Shown piece after piece: positions 21,739 to 29,643 of a stretch of DNA of 32,210 bases. The notes under the pieces are model-generated. The model searched no databases and had not been told where the DNA came from. It saw only the letters and a program-made list of their open reading frames with translations. Each line of letters opens with the position of its first letter. Position 1 is the first letter of the stretch. Location: the NCBI RefSeq assembly GCF_900111485.1, contig NZ_FOIC01000031.1:1-32210 (forward strand). The letters are read 5' to 3'. Source of the DNA: Natrinema hispanicum (GTDB taxonomy: Archaea; Halobacteriota; Halobacteria; Halobacteriales; Natrialbaceae). A program made the translations under genes and the position numbers.

Positions 21739-23103
21739 CTATTCTTCTGGACAGTGCACGCGGAACCAGCAGATCTCTGCTTTCTTCTTCGGCTTTCCAT
21801 CCATGGCACTCGTGATTGTGGCACAATATTGGCCGTCAACTTTCTCGGCGGGAACCGGCTCTTGTTCCTTACAGTCATCGAAGCAACCACACGAACCGTG
21901 CTTGCCGCCGTGCTTGCCACCGTGTTTGCCGCCGTGCTTGCCACCGTGTTTGCCGCCGTGCTTGCCACCGTGTTTGCCGCCGTGCTTGCCACCGTGTTTG
22001 CCGCCGTGCTTGCCACCATGCTTGCCACCGTGCTCGCCACCGTGTTTGCCACCGTGCTCGCCACCATGCTTGCCACCGTGTTTGCCACCGTGCTCGCCGT
22101 GGCCCCCGAAGAACTGATCGAACATGTTCTCGTGCTTCATGTGGCCTTTCTTGTCGTGCCAACCTTTCCAGCCTTTCCAGCCCTTCCAGCCTTTCCAGCC
22201 ACCTTTGCCTTTCCCGCCTTTCTTGCGAGTGGCATAGCTGACAACAAATGGGAAGGGTGCACAGATCGTTACTTCTTTTTGATCTCCCTCGATGGTGAAT
22301 ACGTCCGGATCGACTTCGTCCCCAATATCATCATAGGTATCTGGCCACCACTCGCCGTACTTGTACTTGTACGCGATGTTGAGTCCGTCAGGACACTTCG
22401 GCGGGCATTGAATATCGACCATTTCGGCGTACAACACCGTGTCCTCGTACATAATAACGACAGCCGTGATATCTCGATCTCCAGGCAGCGTAACGTGCGC
22501 GGTGCCGTCGGCCCCAACAGTGGGTTCGTACGTTTCCTTTCCGTCCCCGAATGTAACCTCCACAGTGAGCGTATCACCACTGGGAATATTCGACGTAGTA
22601 ATGGCTATTTTTTCACAGGTGATGGTCACTTTGTCAACCGTCGGAACGTCTCCACCGTCACACGAGTAGAACGTTGCGTTGCTGATGTCCTGTGATCCTT
22701 CCGGCAAGCACCATGTAACATTGGCTTCCGCATCCTGGGGCACGTCCGCCAGGAAACAGTTCTGTCCGGCTTTCAGCGTCAGATAGTCGGCATCCTCCGG
22801 AATGGCCGCTGCCGGGAGCGTAAAGCAGGTCCCGGAGAGACCGGTGTACAAGGCAACAGCAGTTGGTTCAGTATCACACACCGCGCGCACGCAGTTGATA
22901 CATTGTCCTGCCTGTCCACCGGGTGGTCTCTCCGGTGGTGTGCTAGCTTCCCCACAGAACTCTGCTTCGATACTGTCTCTACTCTGTGCAGTGGTTGTCG
23001 CCGGGAAGCCACCGAGTGCAGCGAGGCTTATGCTCCCTGCGGTGATTCGTTTTAAATACCGTCTGCGATTAACACTACGACACTCCTGGTTGTCTTCTCT
23101 CAT
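21739..23103 (-). CDS. Tat-exported protein with Gly-Lys-His-Gly repeats (454 aa)
   Basis: A twin-arginine signal is clear: NRRRYLKRITAGSISLAALG, with a likely cleavage after TTTAQS, and no lipobox cysteine. The mature part (about 40-300) is beta-rich, with many cysteines (CINCVRAVC, CEKIAI, QCPPKCPDG), and contains TVEVTFGDGKETY and an acidic region. Then come four GWK units (about 309-324) and some sixteen tetrads GGKH/GGEH (about 347-412), followed by SCGCFDDC and a C-terminal domain ending WFRVHCPEE. The histidine array suggests metal or surface binding; no known family is recognised. The ATG at 23103 was chosen over a GTG at 23130 because of the TATA-like CTATAAC about 37 nt upstream. 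Confidence 0.8.
   Translation of the reverse strand: MREDNQECRSVNRRRYLKRITAGSISLAALGGFPATTTAQSRDSIEAEFCGEASTPPERPPGGQAGQCINCVRAVCDTEPTAVALYTGLSGTCFTLPAAAIPEDADYLTLKAGQNCFLADVPQDAEANVTWCLPEGSQDISNATFYSCDGGDVPTVDKVTITCEKIAITTSNIPSGDTLTVEVTFGDGKETYEPTVGADGTAHVTLPGDRDITAVVIMYEDTVLYAEMVDIQCPPKCPDGLNIAYKYKYGEWWPDTYDDIGDEVDPDVFTIEGDQKEVTICAPFPFVVSYATRKKGGKGKGGWKGWKGWKGWKGWHDKKGHMKHENMFDQFFGGHGEHGGKHGGKHGGEHGGKHGGEHGGKHGGKHGGKHGGKHGGKHGGKHGGKHGGKHGGKHGGKHGGKHGSCGCFDDCKEQEPVPAEKVDGQYCATITSAMDGKPKKKAEICWFRVHCPEE
21898..22106 (-). repeat. 12/24-bp tandem repeat coding for GGKH/GGEH units
   Basis: The 12-bp units alternate between GTGCTTGCCACC- and GTGTTTGCCGCC-like versions, producing a 24-bp higher-order period for much of the array. 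The alternation points to expansion by duplication of two-unit blocks. It sits entirely within the coding region, and every change in number of 12-bp units keeps the frame. Confidence 0.85.
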
Positions 23104-23585
23104 AGTCCAGATAGTGTCGTAACCTGTCACAGTATTGTTATAGAGGTCCTGTATCCTGTTTTGTAGAGTAGCACGTAACTACCATCCGACGTTATCTACG
23201 CCTAAAAGTAATCTCTCAGATTCTAGTATGCGCTACAGTACTACGGATACAATCACGGAGAAGCAGCATCAACTCGACCGAATTCGAGCGGTTGCTCGAG
23301 TCGTATGGTTTCAATCACGGGAGTAGCTACTGACCATCGCTTCAATCCGGCTGTCCCGGCGACCCCGCGACCTAAATGTCAATAACTGTAGTTATTGGTA
23401 TAGATCAATCCTGAACACTGGAAGTAAGCGGATACTCTGCGGTGACGTTCAGGGGAACGAAGAATCGGCTAGATGCCCAGTAGAGCACTCGCATCGGTAA
23501 TTACAACACGCAATCGGATCCAGCATCGGGTTCACGCGACGCAGAAATCGAAGCTCGTTCCGAAGACGGTGACTCGAGGCGGTCG
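23104..23585. other. intergenic region with TATA-like box, small ORF and palindrome
   Basis: A 482-bp gap between the Tat-exported protein gene and the amidohydrolase gene. Near 23140 is the TATA-like box of the former. A 32-codon rightward ORF (23228-23326, starting MRYSTTDTITEKQHQLDRIR) may be a remnant or nothing. An 18-nt inverted repeat lies at 23380-23397. No RNA gene or transposon end is evident. Confidence 0.5.
23380..23397. promoter_or_regulatory. perfect 18-nt inverted repeat, possible operator
   Basis: CAATAACTGTAGTTATTG has two perfect 8-bp arms around a 2-bp centre, in an AT-rich setting unlike the surrounding GC-rich DNA. It lies in a gene-free stretch and could be a dimeric regulator site. 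Confidence 0.4.
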
Positions 23586-24956
23586 CTACTCGGTATCGAC
23601 GTCGACGCGGGTGCCATAGCCCGACTTGCCGACGACATCGCCGTCCTCGTAAACGACTTCGCCGCGGACGACCGTCGTGACCGCTTTGCCGGTGAAAGAC
23701 TCGCCCTCGAACGGCGTCACGCAGTTTTTCGAGTGCAGGGTGTCGCGGTCCGTGAGCGTCCACTCGGCATCGGGATCGATAATTGTGAAGTCCGCGTCGG
23801 TGCCGACCTGCAGCGACCCCTTCTGTGGGTACATTCCCCAGACCTGTGCCGGACGCGTCGAGTGGCGACGGACCCACTCCTCGAGCGTGAACCGGCCCTC
23901 GTCGACGAACGAAAGCATGGCAGGGACTTCGGTCTCGAGGCCGACGAAGCCCGAAATCGCGTCCCAAGTGTTGCCGAAGGGATCGTCGACTTTCTTTTCG
24001 TCGGGCGTGTGGGGGGCGTGGTCGGTGGCGATGGTGTCGATCGCACCCTCCTCGAGTGCGTTCCAGAGTCGGGCCTGCTCGTCGGCATCCCGAATAGGTG
24101 GTTGGACGCGGGCGACGTTGCCCTTCTCGCGCATGACTTCCTCAGTGAACCAGAGGTAGTGGGGACAGGTCTCGGCGGTGACGTCGACACCGCGGGCTTT
24201 CCCCCGGGCGACGGCCTCGGCTGCCGAGCCCGAGGAGACGTGGAACATGTGGATCTTCGCGCCGGTTTCCTCGGCGAAGGTGAGCATCCGCTCGACCGCC
24301 TCCTGTTCGGCGATCACGGGCCGGGAGTGAGAGTGGTCGATCGGCTTGGTTCGCCCCTCGGCCTGGAACTGTTCGGTGTAGTGGTCGATGATCTCGCCGT
24401 TTTCCTCGTGGAAGCCCAGCCGTTTGCCCGTCTCGCCGATTCGCTCCATCGCCTCGAGAATCTCGCCGTCGTTCGGCGGCGGCACGTCACCGACCGTCGA
24501 GCCGAGGAAGATCTTGAAGCCCAGCGCGCCGGCCTCGTCGATCGCCGGAATCTGATCGATGTTTTCGGAGGTGACGACGGCGTAGCTTTGGAAGTCGACG
24601 TGGGCCGACGCCTCGCCGCGCTCGAACTTGAGCTCGAGGTGGTCGGGCCGGTCGATGACGGGGTCCGTGTTGGGCATCCCGACGACGGTCGTCACGCCGC
24701 CGGCAGCAGCCGCTCGCGTCGCGGACTCCCAGTCTTCTTTGTACTCGAGGCCGGGCTCGCGGTTGTGGATGTGGCCATCGATGATGCCGGGGACGAGCAC
24801 GTTTCCGTCGGCATCGACGACGCGGTCGGCGTCGGGGAGCCGGTCGCTGCGGCCGACGGCGACGATAGTGCCGTCCTCGACTGCGACGCCCCCGTTGGGG
24901 GTTCGCCCCGCGGGCGTCACGACGGTACAGTTGCGCACGACGAGATCGACGGTCAT
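23586..24956 (-). CDS. dihydroorotase/allantoinase-type amidohydrolase (456 aa)
   Basis: A cyclic amidase of the metal-dependent amidohydrolase superfamily. Metal and catalytic residues are visible: DGHIHNREPG with His62 and His64, the carbamylated Lys148 in GALGFKIFLGS, His183 (GFHEENGE), His239 (MFHVSSGSA) and Asp312 (ATDHAPHT). The DGHIHNREPGLEYKEDWESATRAAA and VVGMPNTDP patterns fit allantoinase and one type of dihydroorotase (PyrC) equally. Nearby pyrD favours pyrimidine synthesis; the two genes are not in one operon. The ATG at 24956 gives MTVDLVVRNCTVV and follows a TATA-like AGCTATATGC (24981-24990, reverse strand); the upstream in-frame start at 25034 is less likely. Confidence 0.88.
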   Translation of the reverse strand: MTVDLVVRNCTVVTPAGRTPNGGVAVEDGTIVAVGRSDRLPDADRVVDADGNVLVPGIIDGHIHNREPGLEYKEDWESATRAAAAGGVTTVVGMPNTDPVIDRPDHLELKFERGEASAHVDFQSYAVVTSENIDQIPAIDEAGALGFKIFLGSTVGDVPPPNDGEILEAMERIGETGKRLGFHEENGEIIDHYTEQFQAEGRTKPIDHSHSRPVIAEQEAVERMLTFAEETGAKIHMFHVSSGSAAEAVARGKARGVDVTAETCPHYLWFTEEVMREKGNVARVQPPIRDADEQARLWNALEEGAIDTIATDHAPHTPDEKKVDDPFGNTWDAISGFVGLETEVPAMLSFVDEGRFTLEEWVRRHSTRPAQVWGMYPQKGSLQVGTDADFTIIDPDAEWTLTDRDTLHSKNCVTPFEGESFTGKAVTTVVRGEVVYEDGDVVGKSGYGTRVDVDTE

Positions 24957-24980
24957 TGCCCTGGGGTTGCCGAGGGCCGC

Positions 24981-24990
24981 GCATATAGCT
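24981..24990 (-). promoter_or_regulatory. TATA-like box of the amidohydrolase gene
   Basis: AGCTATATGC on the minus strand is centred about 29 nt before the ATG at 24956, supporting that start. Confidence 0.5.
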
Positions 24991-25196
24991 TCCCCAAACG
25001 ACTCGCAGTACTGGATCGGCTCGGATGCTGACACAGTTCGTCGGCTCGTCTCGTTCGCGTTCGCACGGGCGACAGCTCAATCGGAACGCGGGTGGCGCTC
25101 GAGTCAGTTCCCGTTGCACCGCACACTGGCGACGAACGGGCCTGTAGGCAGTGCCTTCCACGGGATACTGACCGCAGAGCAGGGGGTACGAGTCGG

Positions 25197-25205
25197 ATAC
25201 TAAAC
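25197..25205 (+). promoter_or_regulatory. TATA-like box of the epimerase gene
   Basis: ATACTAAAC is centred about 30 nt before the ATG at 25231; the 270-bp divergent gap to the amidohydrolase holds nothing else recognised. Confidence 0.45.
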
Positions 25206-25230
25206 AGCGAGGGACTGGTAGCGAGGCGGG

Positions 25231-26217
25231 ATGGACTCGCCAGCGATTCGCGACCGAACAGTGCTCGTGACCGGCGGTGCGGGCTTTATCGGCAGCCATC
25301 TCGTCGATGCGCTCCACCCGCACAACGAGGTCAGGGTCCTCGATACCTTCAGCACGGGCGACCGAGCCCACCTCCCAGAGGGCGTGGCGGTGATCGACGG
25401 CGACGTTCGCGACCCGATCGCCGTCCAAGAGGCTGCCCGCGGCGTCGACATCATCTTTCACCACGCCGCGCTCGTCAGCGTCTCTCAGAGCGTCGACGCG
25501 CCCCGACAAAGCAACGAAACCAATCTCGAGGCGAGCCTGCTACTCTTAGAGCAGGCCCGCCAGGAAGATGCGCGGGTCGTCGTCGCCTCGAGCGCGGCGG
25601 TCTACGGCCACCCCGACGAACTCCCAGTCTCGGAGACGGCACGCACGAACCCGACCTCGCCGTATGGGGTCCAGAAGCTCGCACTTGACCAGTACACGCG
25701 CCTCTACGAGGAACTGTACGGACTGGAGACCGTCGCGTTGCGGTATTTCAACGTGTACGGACCGCGCCAGCAGGGCCCCTACAGCGGCGTCATCTCGACG
25801 TTTCTCGAGCAGGCGCGGGCAGGTGAGCCGATCACGGTCGAGGGAGACGGCCAGCAGAGTCGTGACTTCGTCCACGTCAGCGACGTCATCCGGGCGAACA
25901 TGCAGGCGGCGACGACCGATGCAGTCGGCGAGGCGTACAACGTCGGCACGGGCCAGCGAACGACGATCGAGGAGTTGGCCGAGACGATCCGTGATGCAAC
26001 TGGGTCCTCGTCACCGATCGTCCACCGCGAACCCCGCCCCGGTGACATCAGACACAGCGGCGCGGACACGTCGAAGGCGACGCGCGAACTCGGATTCGAG
26101 ACGCGAATCAGCCTCGAGTCTGGGATTCGGTCGCTGGTCGGAGAGGGGACGGCGACGCTGACCGACGAGGATACCGGCCCCGTTCAAGAACGCCAGGGAA
26201 GCGGGTCGTATAGCTGA
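25231..26217 (+). CDS. NAD-dependent sugar epimerase/dehydratase (328 aa)
   Basis: An extended short-chain dehydrogenase. The Rossmann loop is GGAGFIG (15-21), followed by LDTFSTGDRAHL, in which Asp38 would bind the NAD ribose. The catalytic pair is Tyr145 and Lys149 (SPYGVQKLALDQY) with Ser121 in VVASSAAVYG. Sugar-site signatures are RYFNVYGPRQ and SRDFVHVSDV. The set resembles UDP-glucose 4-epimerase and related UDP-GlcNAc epimerases used for surface glycans. The substrate cannot be read from motifs alone. It is monocistronic, with no glycosyltransferase neighbours in the window. Confidence 0.9.
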   Translation: MDSPAIRDRTVLVTGGAGFIGSHLVDALHPHNEVRVLDTFSTGDRAHLPEGVAVIDGDVRDPIAVQEAARGVDIIFHHAALVSVSQSVDAPRQSNETNLEASLLLLEQARQEDARVVVASSAAVYGHPDELPVSETARTNPTSPYGVQKLALDQYTRLYEELYGLETVALRYFNVYGPRQQGPYSGVISTFLEQARAGEPITVEGDGQQSRDFVHVSDVIRANMQAATTDAVGEAYNVGTGQRTTIEELAETIRDATGSSSPIVHREPRPGDIRHSGADTSKATRELGFETRISLESGIRSLVGEGTATLTDEDTGPVQERQGSGSYS

Positions 26218-26650
26218 GCTCGATCCGGCGGGATCGGTACGACGCCGGCTGAATCTCGTCGGTGTGTCGAACACGAAATCGATGGGCGACGAAGTCAGAG
26301 TCGACCGAGACGCGGGACTCATCGCGTCGTGTTTGATTCGGAGAGAGTCACACCAACGTTTTTTTACTTCGGAAATCCGGGGAAAATCCGCACTAACCGT
26401 CTCAAACGTCCGGTCTAGTTTATTCGATCCGTTGAACAAAGGCGGCCTATCCCATGATTGGCGACTGTTTCGCCCGGGCGCTCACGAATCGAGTCGACAG
26501 CGCCGCAGCCGAAGTGACTGGCCAGCGACGACGGCGGCTCGGTATCGGTCGGTCGAGTGGAATTCACGGACGGAAAGAGATACAGATAGAATACTAACAG
26601 CATATGGGCTATAAAAAAGGATTTGTAGAGTGGTCACGACCGTACAGGAC
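26218..26650. other. intergenic region with T-run and possible terminator
   Basis: A 433-bp gap after the epimerase. A run of seven T (26359-26365) could terminate the rightward epimerase transcript. A strong TATA-like TATAAAAAA (26610-26618) belongs to the next gene. A 47-codon ORF from 26453 is Arg-rich and unconvincing. Nothing else is recognised. Confidence 0.5.
26610..26618 (+). promoter_or_regulatory. TATA-like box of the membrane wHTH gene
   Basis: TATAAAAAA at 26610-26618 predicts a start site near 26640 and hence a leader of about 40 nt before the regulator, containing the 11-codon ORF at 26651. Confidence 0.55.
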
Positions 26651-26686
26651 ATGAACGAGGCGAATACGGATTTGCTACAGCCATGA
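26651..26686 (+). CDS. putative 11-codon upstream ORF (leader peptide)
   Basis: The reading frame MNEANTDLLQP begins about 10 nt after the predicted transcription start and its stop overlaps the start of the regulator gene as ATGA. This is the layout of translational coupling, unusual in a window where most first genes look leaderless. The peptide has no notable codon run. Confidence 0.35.
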   Translation: MNEANTDLLQP

Positions 26687-27183
26687 GCATCTATCACTTG
26701 GTTGCCGCGTCCACCGCAGCGTTCGTTCCGTCGATCAGTAACGCGGTTGTCGATGTGGCGGGCGCAGGCTCACGATCCGGGTTCGCACCGTGGGCGGGTC
26801 GACCGCTCCAACTCGATGGAAGTGCCCACCTCGCCGCACTCATCGGCATGCTCGCGCTTGCGCTTCTCGGAGCGGTGCTCATCGCACGAAACCGATACGG
26901 GAACGCAGGCTCACTGACATCCGATGCGGAGACGGACCACGAGGAGTTTCTGACTGACCAAGAGCGCGTTCGGCAACTCCTCCAGGAAAACGGCGGCCGA
27001 ATGAAGCAGTCCAATATCGTTGACTCCGTCGACTGGTCGAAAGCGAAGGTCAGCCGACTACTTGCCGACCTCGAGGAGGACGATCAGGTCACGAAACTGC
27101 GCCTCGGGCGGGAGAATCTGGTTTGTCTCCCGGGTCACGAACCGACAGCGTCGAAATCGTCCGAACAGACCCATGACGACTAG
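26683..27183 (+). CDS. membrane-tethered winged-helix regulator (166 aa)
   Basis: A likely membrane helix lies at about 48-69 (LAALIGMLALALLGAVLIAR), preceded by a hydrophobic N-terminal segment (MSIYHLVAASTAAFVPSISN). The C-terminal half is a winged helix: FLTDQERVRQLLQENGGRMK, then SNIVDSVDWSKAKVSRLLADLEEDDQVTKLRLGRENLVCL. This is the DUF7343-type wHTH found in many haloarchaeal membrane-bound regulators. It presumably senses a membrane or extracellular cue. Start chosen by the ATGA overlap with the short upstream ORF. The following gene, encoding an exported acidic protein, is a possible target. Confidence 0.85.
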   Translation: MSIYHLVAASTAAFVPSISNAVVDVAGAGSRSGFAPWAGRPLQLDGSAHLAALIGMLALALLGAVLIARNRYGNAGSLTSDAETDHEEFLTDQERVRQLLQENGGRMKQSNIVDSVDWSKAKVSRLLADLEEDDQVTKLRLGRENLVCLPGHEPTASKSSEQTHDD

Positions 27184-27291
27184 CGGGGACCGTTCCTATC
27201 AACAATCGTTGTTTTCCGTGAGCGAAGCTGCCACTGCGTACACGCCCGCTGAGTCGTAGTATCCGATTTCTCAGCGTAATGGTTCTGCCAG

Positions 27292-27297
27292 TTTATC
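27292..27297 (+). promoter_or_regulatory. TATA-like box of the exported acidic protein gene
   Basis: TTTATC in CCAGTTTATCCGC predicts a transcript starting near 27321, about 16 nt before the ATG at 27337. Confidence 0.4.
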
Positions 27298-27336
27298 CGC
27301 TGTACGAACGACGGGGAAGATGCCTTTACGGCAACC

Positions 27337-28998
27337 ATGAACGCACGCAATCAGGTGCTCGTCGTACTTACCGCGCTGATGCTCGTGTGCTCGAGCGGGG
27401 CGATGGTAACAGCCGCAGCGAGCGGCAATGCCATCCAGAGCAGCGACACCAGCGAGGACGAGTACGACTCGGCAAACGAAACAGCAAACGAGACTGTAGT
27501 CGACGAACAGGACGGCGTCACCGCCGAGGGTGACGACGAGGACGAAACTGAGGCGGCGGACAACGAGTCCGCACAACAACCCGCGTACGTGACGTTTAAC
27601 GATCAGACGACCGACGGCGAGACGGTCGTCGTCGCGAACGTCACGCTGGCGAGCCCCGGGTTCGTGTCGATCCACGACAGTAGCCTCCTCGTCGGCAACG
27701 TCATCGACAGCGTCATCGGCACCTCGGAGTACCTCGAAGCGGGGACTCACGAGAACGTCACGGTGACGCTCGACGACCCGCTCGAGGAGAGCGAGACCCT
27801 GATCGCGATGCCGCATCGCGATACGAACCAGAACGAGACGTACGACTTCGTCGAGACTGAGGGTGAAGAAGACGTTCCGTTCCTCACGCCTGACGGCGAA
27901 CCGGTGACCGACGAGGCAGTGGTCACCGTCGAAGGCGCAGTTGAGGAGGAACCGGCTGACGAGATGCCAGCCGAGGACAACGTCACCGAGGAAGAGCCGG
28001 CTGAAGACGACATGGCTGATGATGAAGACGACGTCGATGACGTCACCGAGGAAGAGCCGGTCGAAGACGACATGGCAGACGATGAAGAGGACGTCGATAA
28101 CGTCACTGAAGAAGTGCCGGACGAAGACGAGATGCCGATAGAAGAAATTCCGGTCGAGGGTGAGGGGCAGCCGGTCTTCATTACAGTCGAAAACCCAACC
28201 ATCGAGGACGTAACCCTCGAGAACGTCACCGCGTACATCGCTGTCGTCGGTGAAGACGTCGACACTGAGCAGATCGTTGATCAGATCGACGACATCACTG
28301 ACGGCGACGTCTCGGCTGACAACGTCACCGTCGAGGAGATGCCAGCCGACGAAGAGGAAGTCGAAGACGAGATGGAGGAGGATGAAGACAACGTCACTGA
28401 GGAAGAACCGGTCGACGAAGACCTTGAAGAGGACAACGTCACTGAAGAAGAACCGGTCGACGAAGACCTTGAAGAGGACAACGTCACTGAAGAAGAACCG
28501 GTTGACGAAGACCTCGAGGAGGACAACGTCACCGAAGAAGAGGAAGTCGAGGACGAGCTCGAGGCGACCGCGTTCAACATCAGTGATCTCGAGGCACCAG
28601 ACAGCGCCACGATCGGTGAGAACATCACCGTGACGGCGAACGTCTCGAACCCCACTGATGAGGAACGCACCGAAACGATCGAGTTCCGTCTCGAGGGTGA
28701 CCTCGTCGCCGACCAGAACGTGACTCTCGAGAGTGGCGACAGCGAAATCGTCGAGTTCGAGGTCGACACCAGTGACCTCGAGCCCGGCGAGTACATCCAC
28801 ATGGTGCTGGGTGACGAAGCCGGCGAAGTCGCGACGATCGAGTTGACCGAAGCCGACGATGTTGGTGTCGAAGAGGGCGTTGACGAGACCGAAGACGACA
28901 CCGGTCTCGAAAACGAGACGGATGAAGACGAGATCGGCATCAACGAAACCGACGACGGTTTCGATGACGGAGCCGATAGTGGCGTGACGGCCGACTAA
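27337..28998 (+). CDS. exported hyperacidic repeat protein, DUF7282-like with CARDB-like domain (553 aa)
   Basis: A Sec-type signal peptide (MNARNQVLVVLTALMLVCSS, cleavage near AAAS) leads into an acidic linker. Residues about 82-200 look like the haloarchaeal DUF7282 beta domain (YVTFNDQTTDGETVVVANVT, FVSIHDSS, YLEAGTHENVTV). Then follows an extremely Glu/Asp-rich region with recurring DNVTEEEP units, including three 15-residue repeats. Within it lies a second short DUF7282-like piece (GQPVFITVENPTI to VTAYIAVVG), and at about 410-505 a CARDB-like domain (LEAPDSATIGENITVTANVS). About twenty N-X-S/T sequons suggest heavy N-glycosylation. It is probably a cell-surface or secreted protein; no anchor is visible at the C-terminus. 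Confidence 0.82.
   Translation: MNARNQVLVVLTALMLVCSSGAMVTAAASGNAIQSSDTSEDEYDSANETANETVVDEQDGVTAEGDDEDETEAADNESAQQPAYVTFNDQTTDGETVVVANVTLASPGFVSIHDSSLLVGNVIDSVIGTSEYLEAGTHENVTVTLDDPLEESETLIAMPHRDTNQNETYDFVETEGEEDVPFLTPDGEPVTDEAVVTVEGAVEEEPADEMPAEDNVTEEEPAEDDMADDEDDVDDVTEEEPVEDDMADDEEDVDNVTEEVPDEDEMPIEEIPVEGEGQPVFITVENPTIEDVTLENVTAYIAVVGEDVDTEQIVDQIDDITDGDVSADNVTVEEMPADEEEVEDEMEEDEDNVTEEEPVDEDLEEDNVTEEEPVDEDLEEDNVTEEEPVDEDLEEDNVTEEEEVEDELEATAFNISDLEAPDSATIGENITVTANVSNPTDEERTETIEFRLEGDLVADQNVTLESGDSEIVEFEVDTSDLEPGEYIHMVLGDEAGEVATIELTEADDVGVEEGVDETEDDTGLENETDEDEIGINETDDGFDDGADSGVTAD
28387..28545 (+). repeat. 45-bp tandem repeat inside the acidic protein gene
   Basis: Units start at 28387, 28432 and 28477, with a partial fourth at 28522, each encoding DNVTEEEPVDEDLEE. 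The first units are nearly identical at the DNA level, implying recent duplication. Degenerate versions occur earlier near 27979-28130. Confidence 0.85.
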
Positions 28999-29139
28999 TC
29001 GGTTTCAGTTCGGCTCGTCACTGCTTTGCCGCCCTACCGGACACGCGTCTTTTCTCGTCGACGACGATGAGCGACCGACTGGACAGTAAGCGCTGCTCGA
29101 CGTGTAGCAGCGAGCCGTCAGTACCCACCGACGCTCGTC

Positions 29140-29643
29140 TCACCCGAGTAGTTGATACAGACTGCTTGCGGCAACGGCGAGAAACATCATGACGCTCGAG
29201 AGTACCGGATCGATGCTCGAGAACACGGGTACCTCGAGACCGGCCAGCGCGATGATCACGAGGCCAAGGGTACAGAGTCCGAGATGGAGCTGCAAGACGC
29301 GGGAGTAGTCGTCCGAGTGGCCGTCGACGTACTGGAGGACCTCGTCGAAGTGGCCGCCGGGGCGAATCGTCTTCGCGTCGGAGTCGTACTCGATCACGGC
29401 GTCTTCTTCCAGCTGCGGGAGATGTGTCTGTTGGAGAGAAACGTAGACGCTCTTGTAGAGGTTATTCGGAACGGGCGTGGTGTCCGATTCGGTCGCGGCG
29501 ATCTCGGTCGCAACGTCGGAGACATCGATCTGTCCATCCGCCGCTGCGAGCAACTGAACGATAGCCCGACGTCTATCGTTGCCGAGGATGTGAAAGACCT
29601 CGCTCTCCTCGAGTGGCTCAGTTCTGTTCGTTTGAACTGACAT
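29140..29643 (-). CDS. DUF7344-like wHTH membrane protein (167 aa)
   Basis: It starts MSVQTNRTEPLEESEVFHIL at 29643. LGNDRRRAIVQLLAAADGQIDVSDVATEIAA is the first part of a winged helix and NLYKSVYVSLQQTHLPQLEEDAVIEYD the recognition helix and wing, the hallmark of the haloarchaeal DUF7344 regulators. Two membrane helices follow (about 121-138, LHLGLCTLGLVIIALAGL, and 146-163, VLSSVMMFLAVAASSLY). The in-frame start at 29691 would add an unlikely Ser-rich extension. An AT-rich stretch at 29718-29740 (AAAAGTTAAAGTT on the minus strand) may hold its promoter. The target genes are unknown. Confidence 0.82.
   Translation of the reverse strand: MSVQTNRTEPLEESEVFHILGNDRRRAIVQLLAAADGQIDVSDVATEIAATESDTTPVPNNLYKSVYVSLQQTHLPQLEEDAVIEYDSDAKTIRPGGHFDEVLQYVDGHSDDYSRVLQLHLGLCTLGLVIIALAGLEVPVFSSIDPVLSSVMMFLAVAASSLYQLLG

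Noticed and set aside
21754-22695. Rightward 313-codon frame opposite the Tat-exported protein, with Ala-Val repeats
   Set aside because: A mirror of the Gly-His repeat on the other strand; no start signal, and the minus strand has a Tat signal peptide.
23228-23326. 32-codon ORF in the gap before the amidohydrolase
   Set aside because: Too short and without a convincing promoter or neighbour; only mentioned in the intergenic entry.
26451-26462. CCCATGATTGGC identical to 12 nt of the RAMP promoter repeat (596-607)
   Set aside because: Single 12-mer without the GTTC part or palindrome and not at a matching promoter position; likely chance.
26453-26596. 47-codon ORF between the epimerase and the membrane wHTH
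   Set aside because: Arg-rich, no promoter at suitable distance, no family resemblance.
27271-28800. Leftward 509-codon frame opposite the acidic exported protein
   Set aside because: Its Val/Phe/Asp-rich repeats are the antisense of the Glu/Asp repeat; the plus strand has a signal peptide and domain structure.
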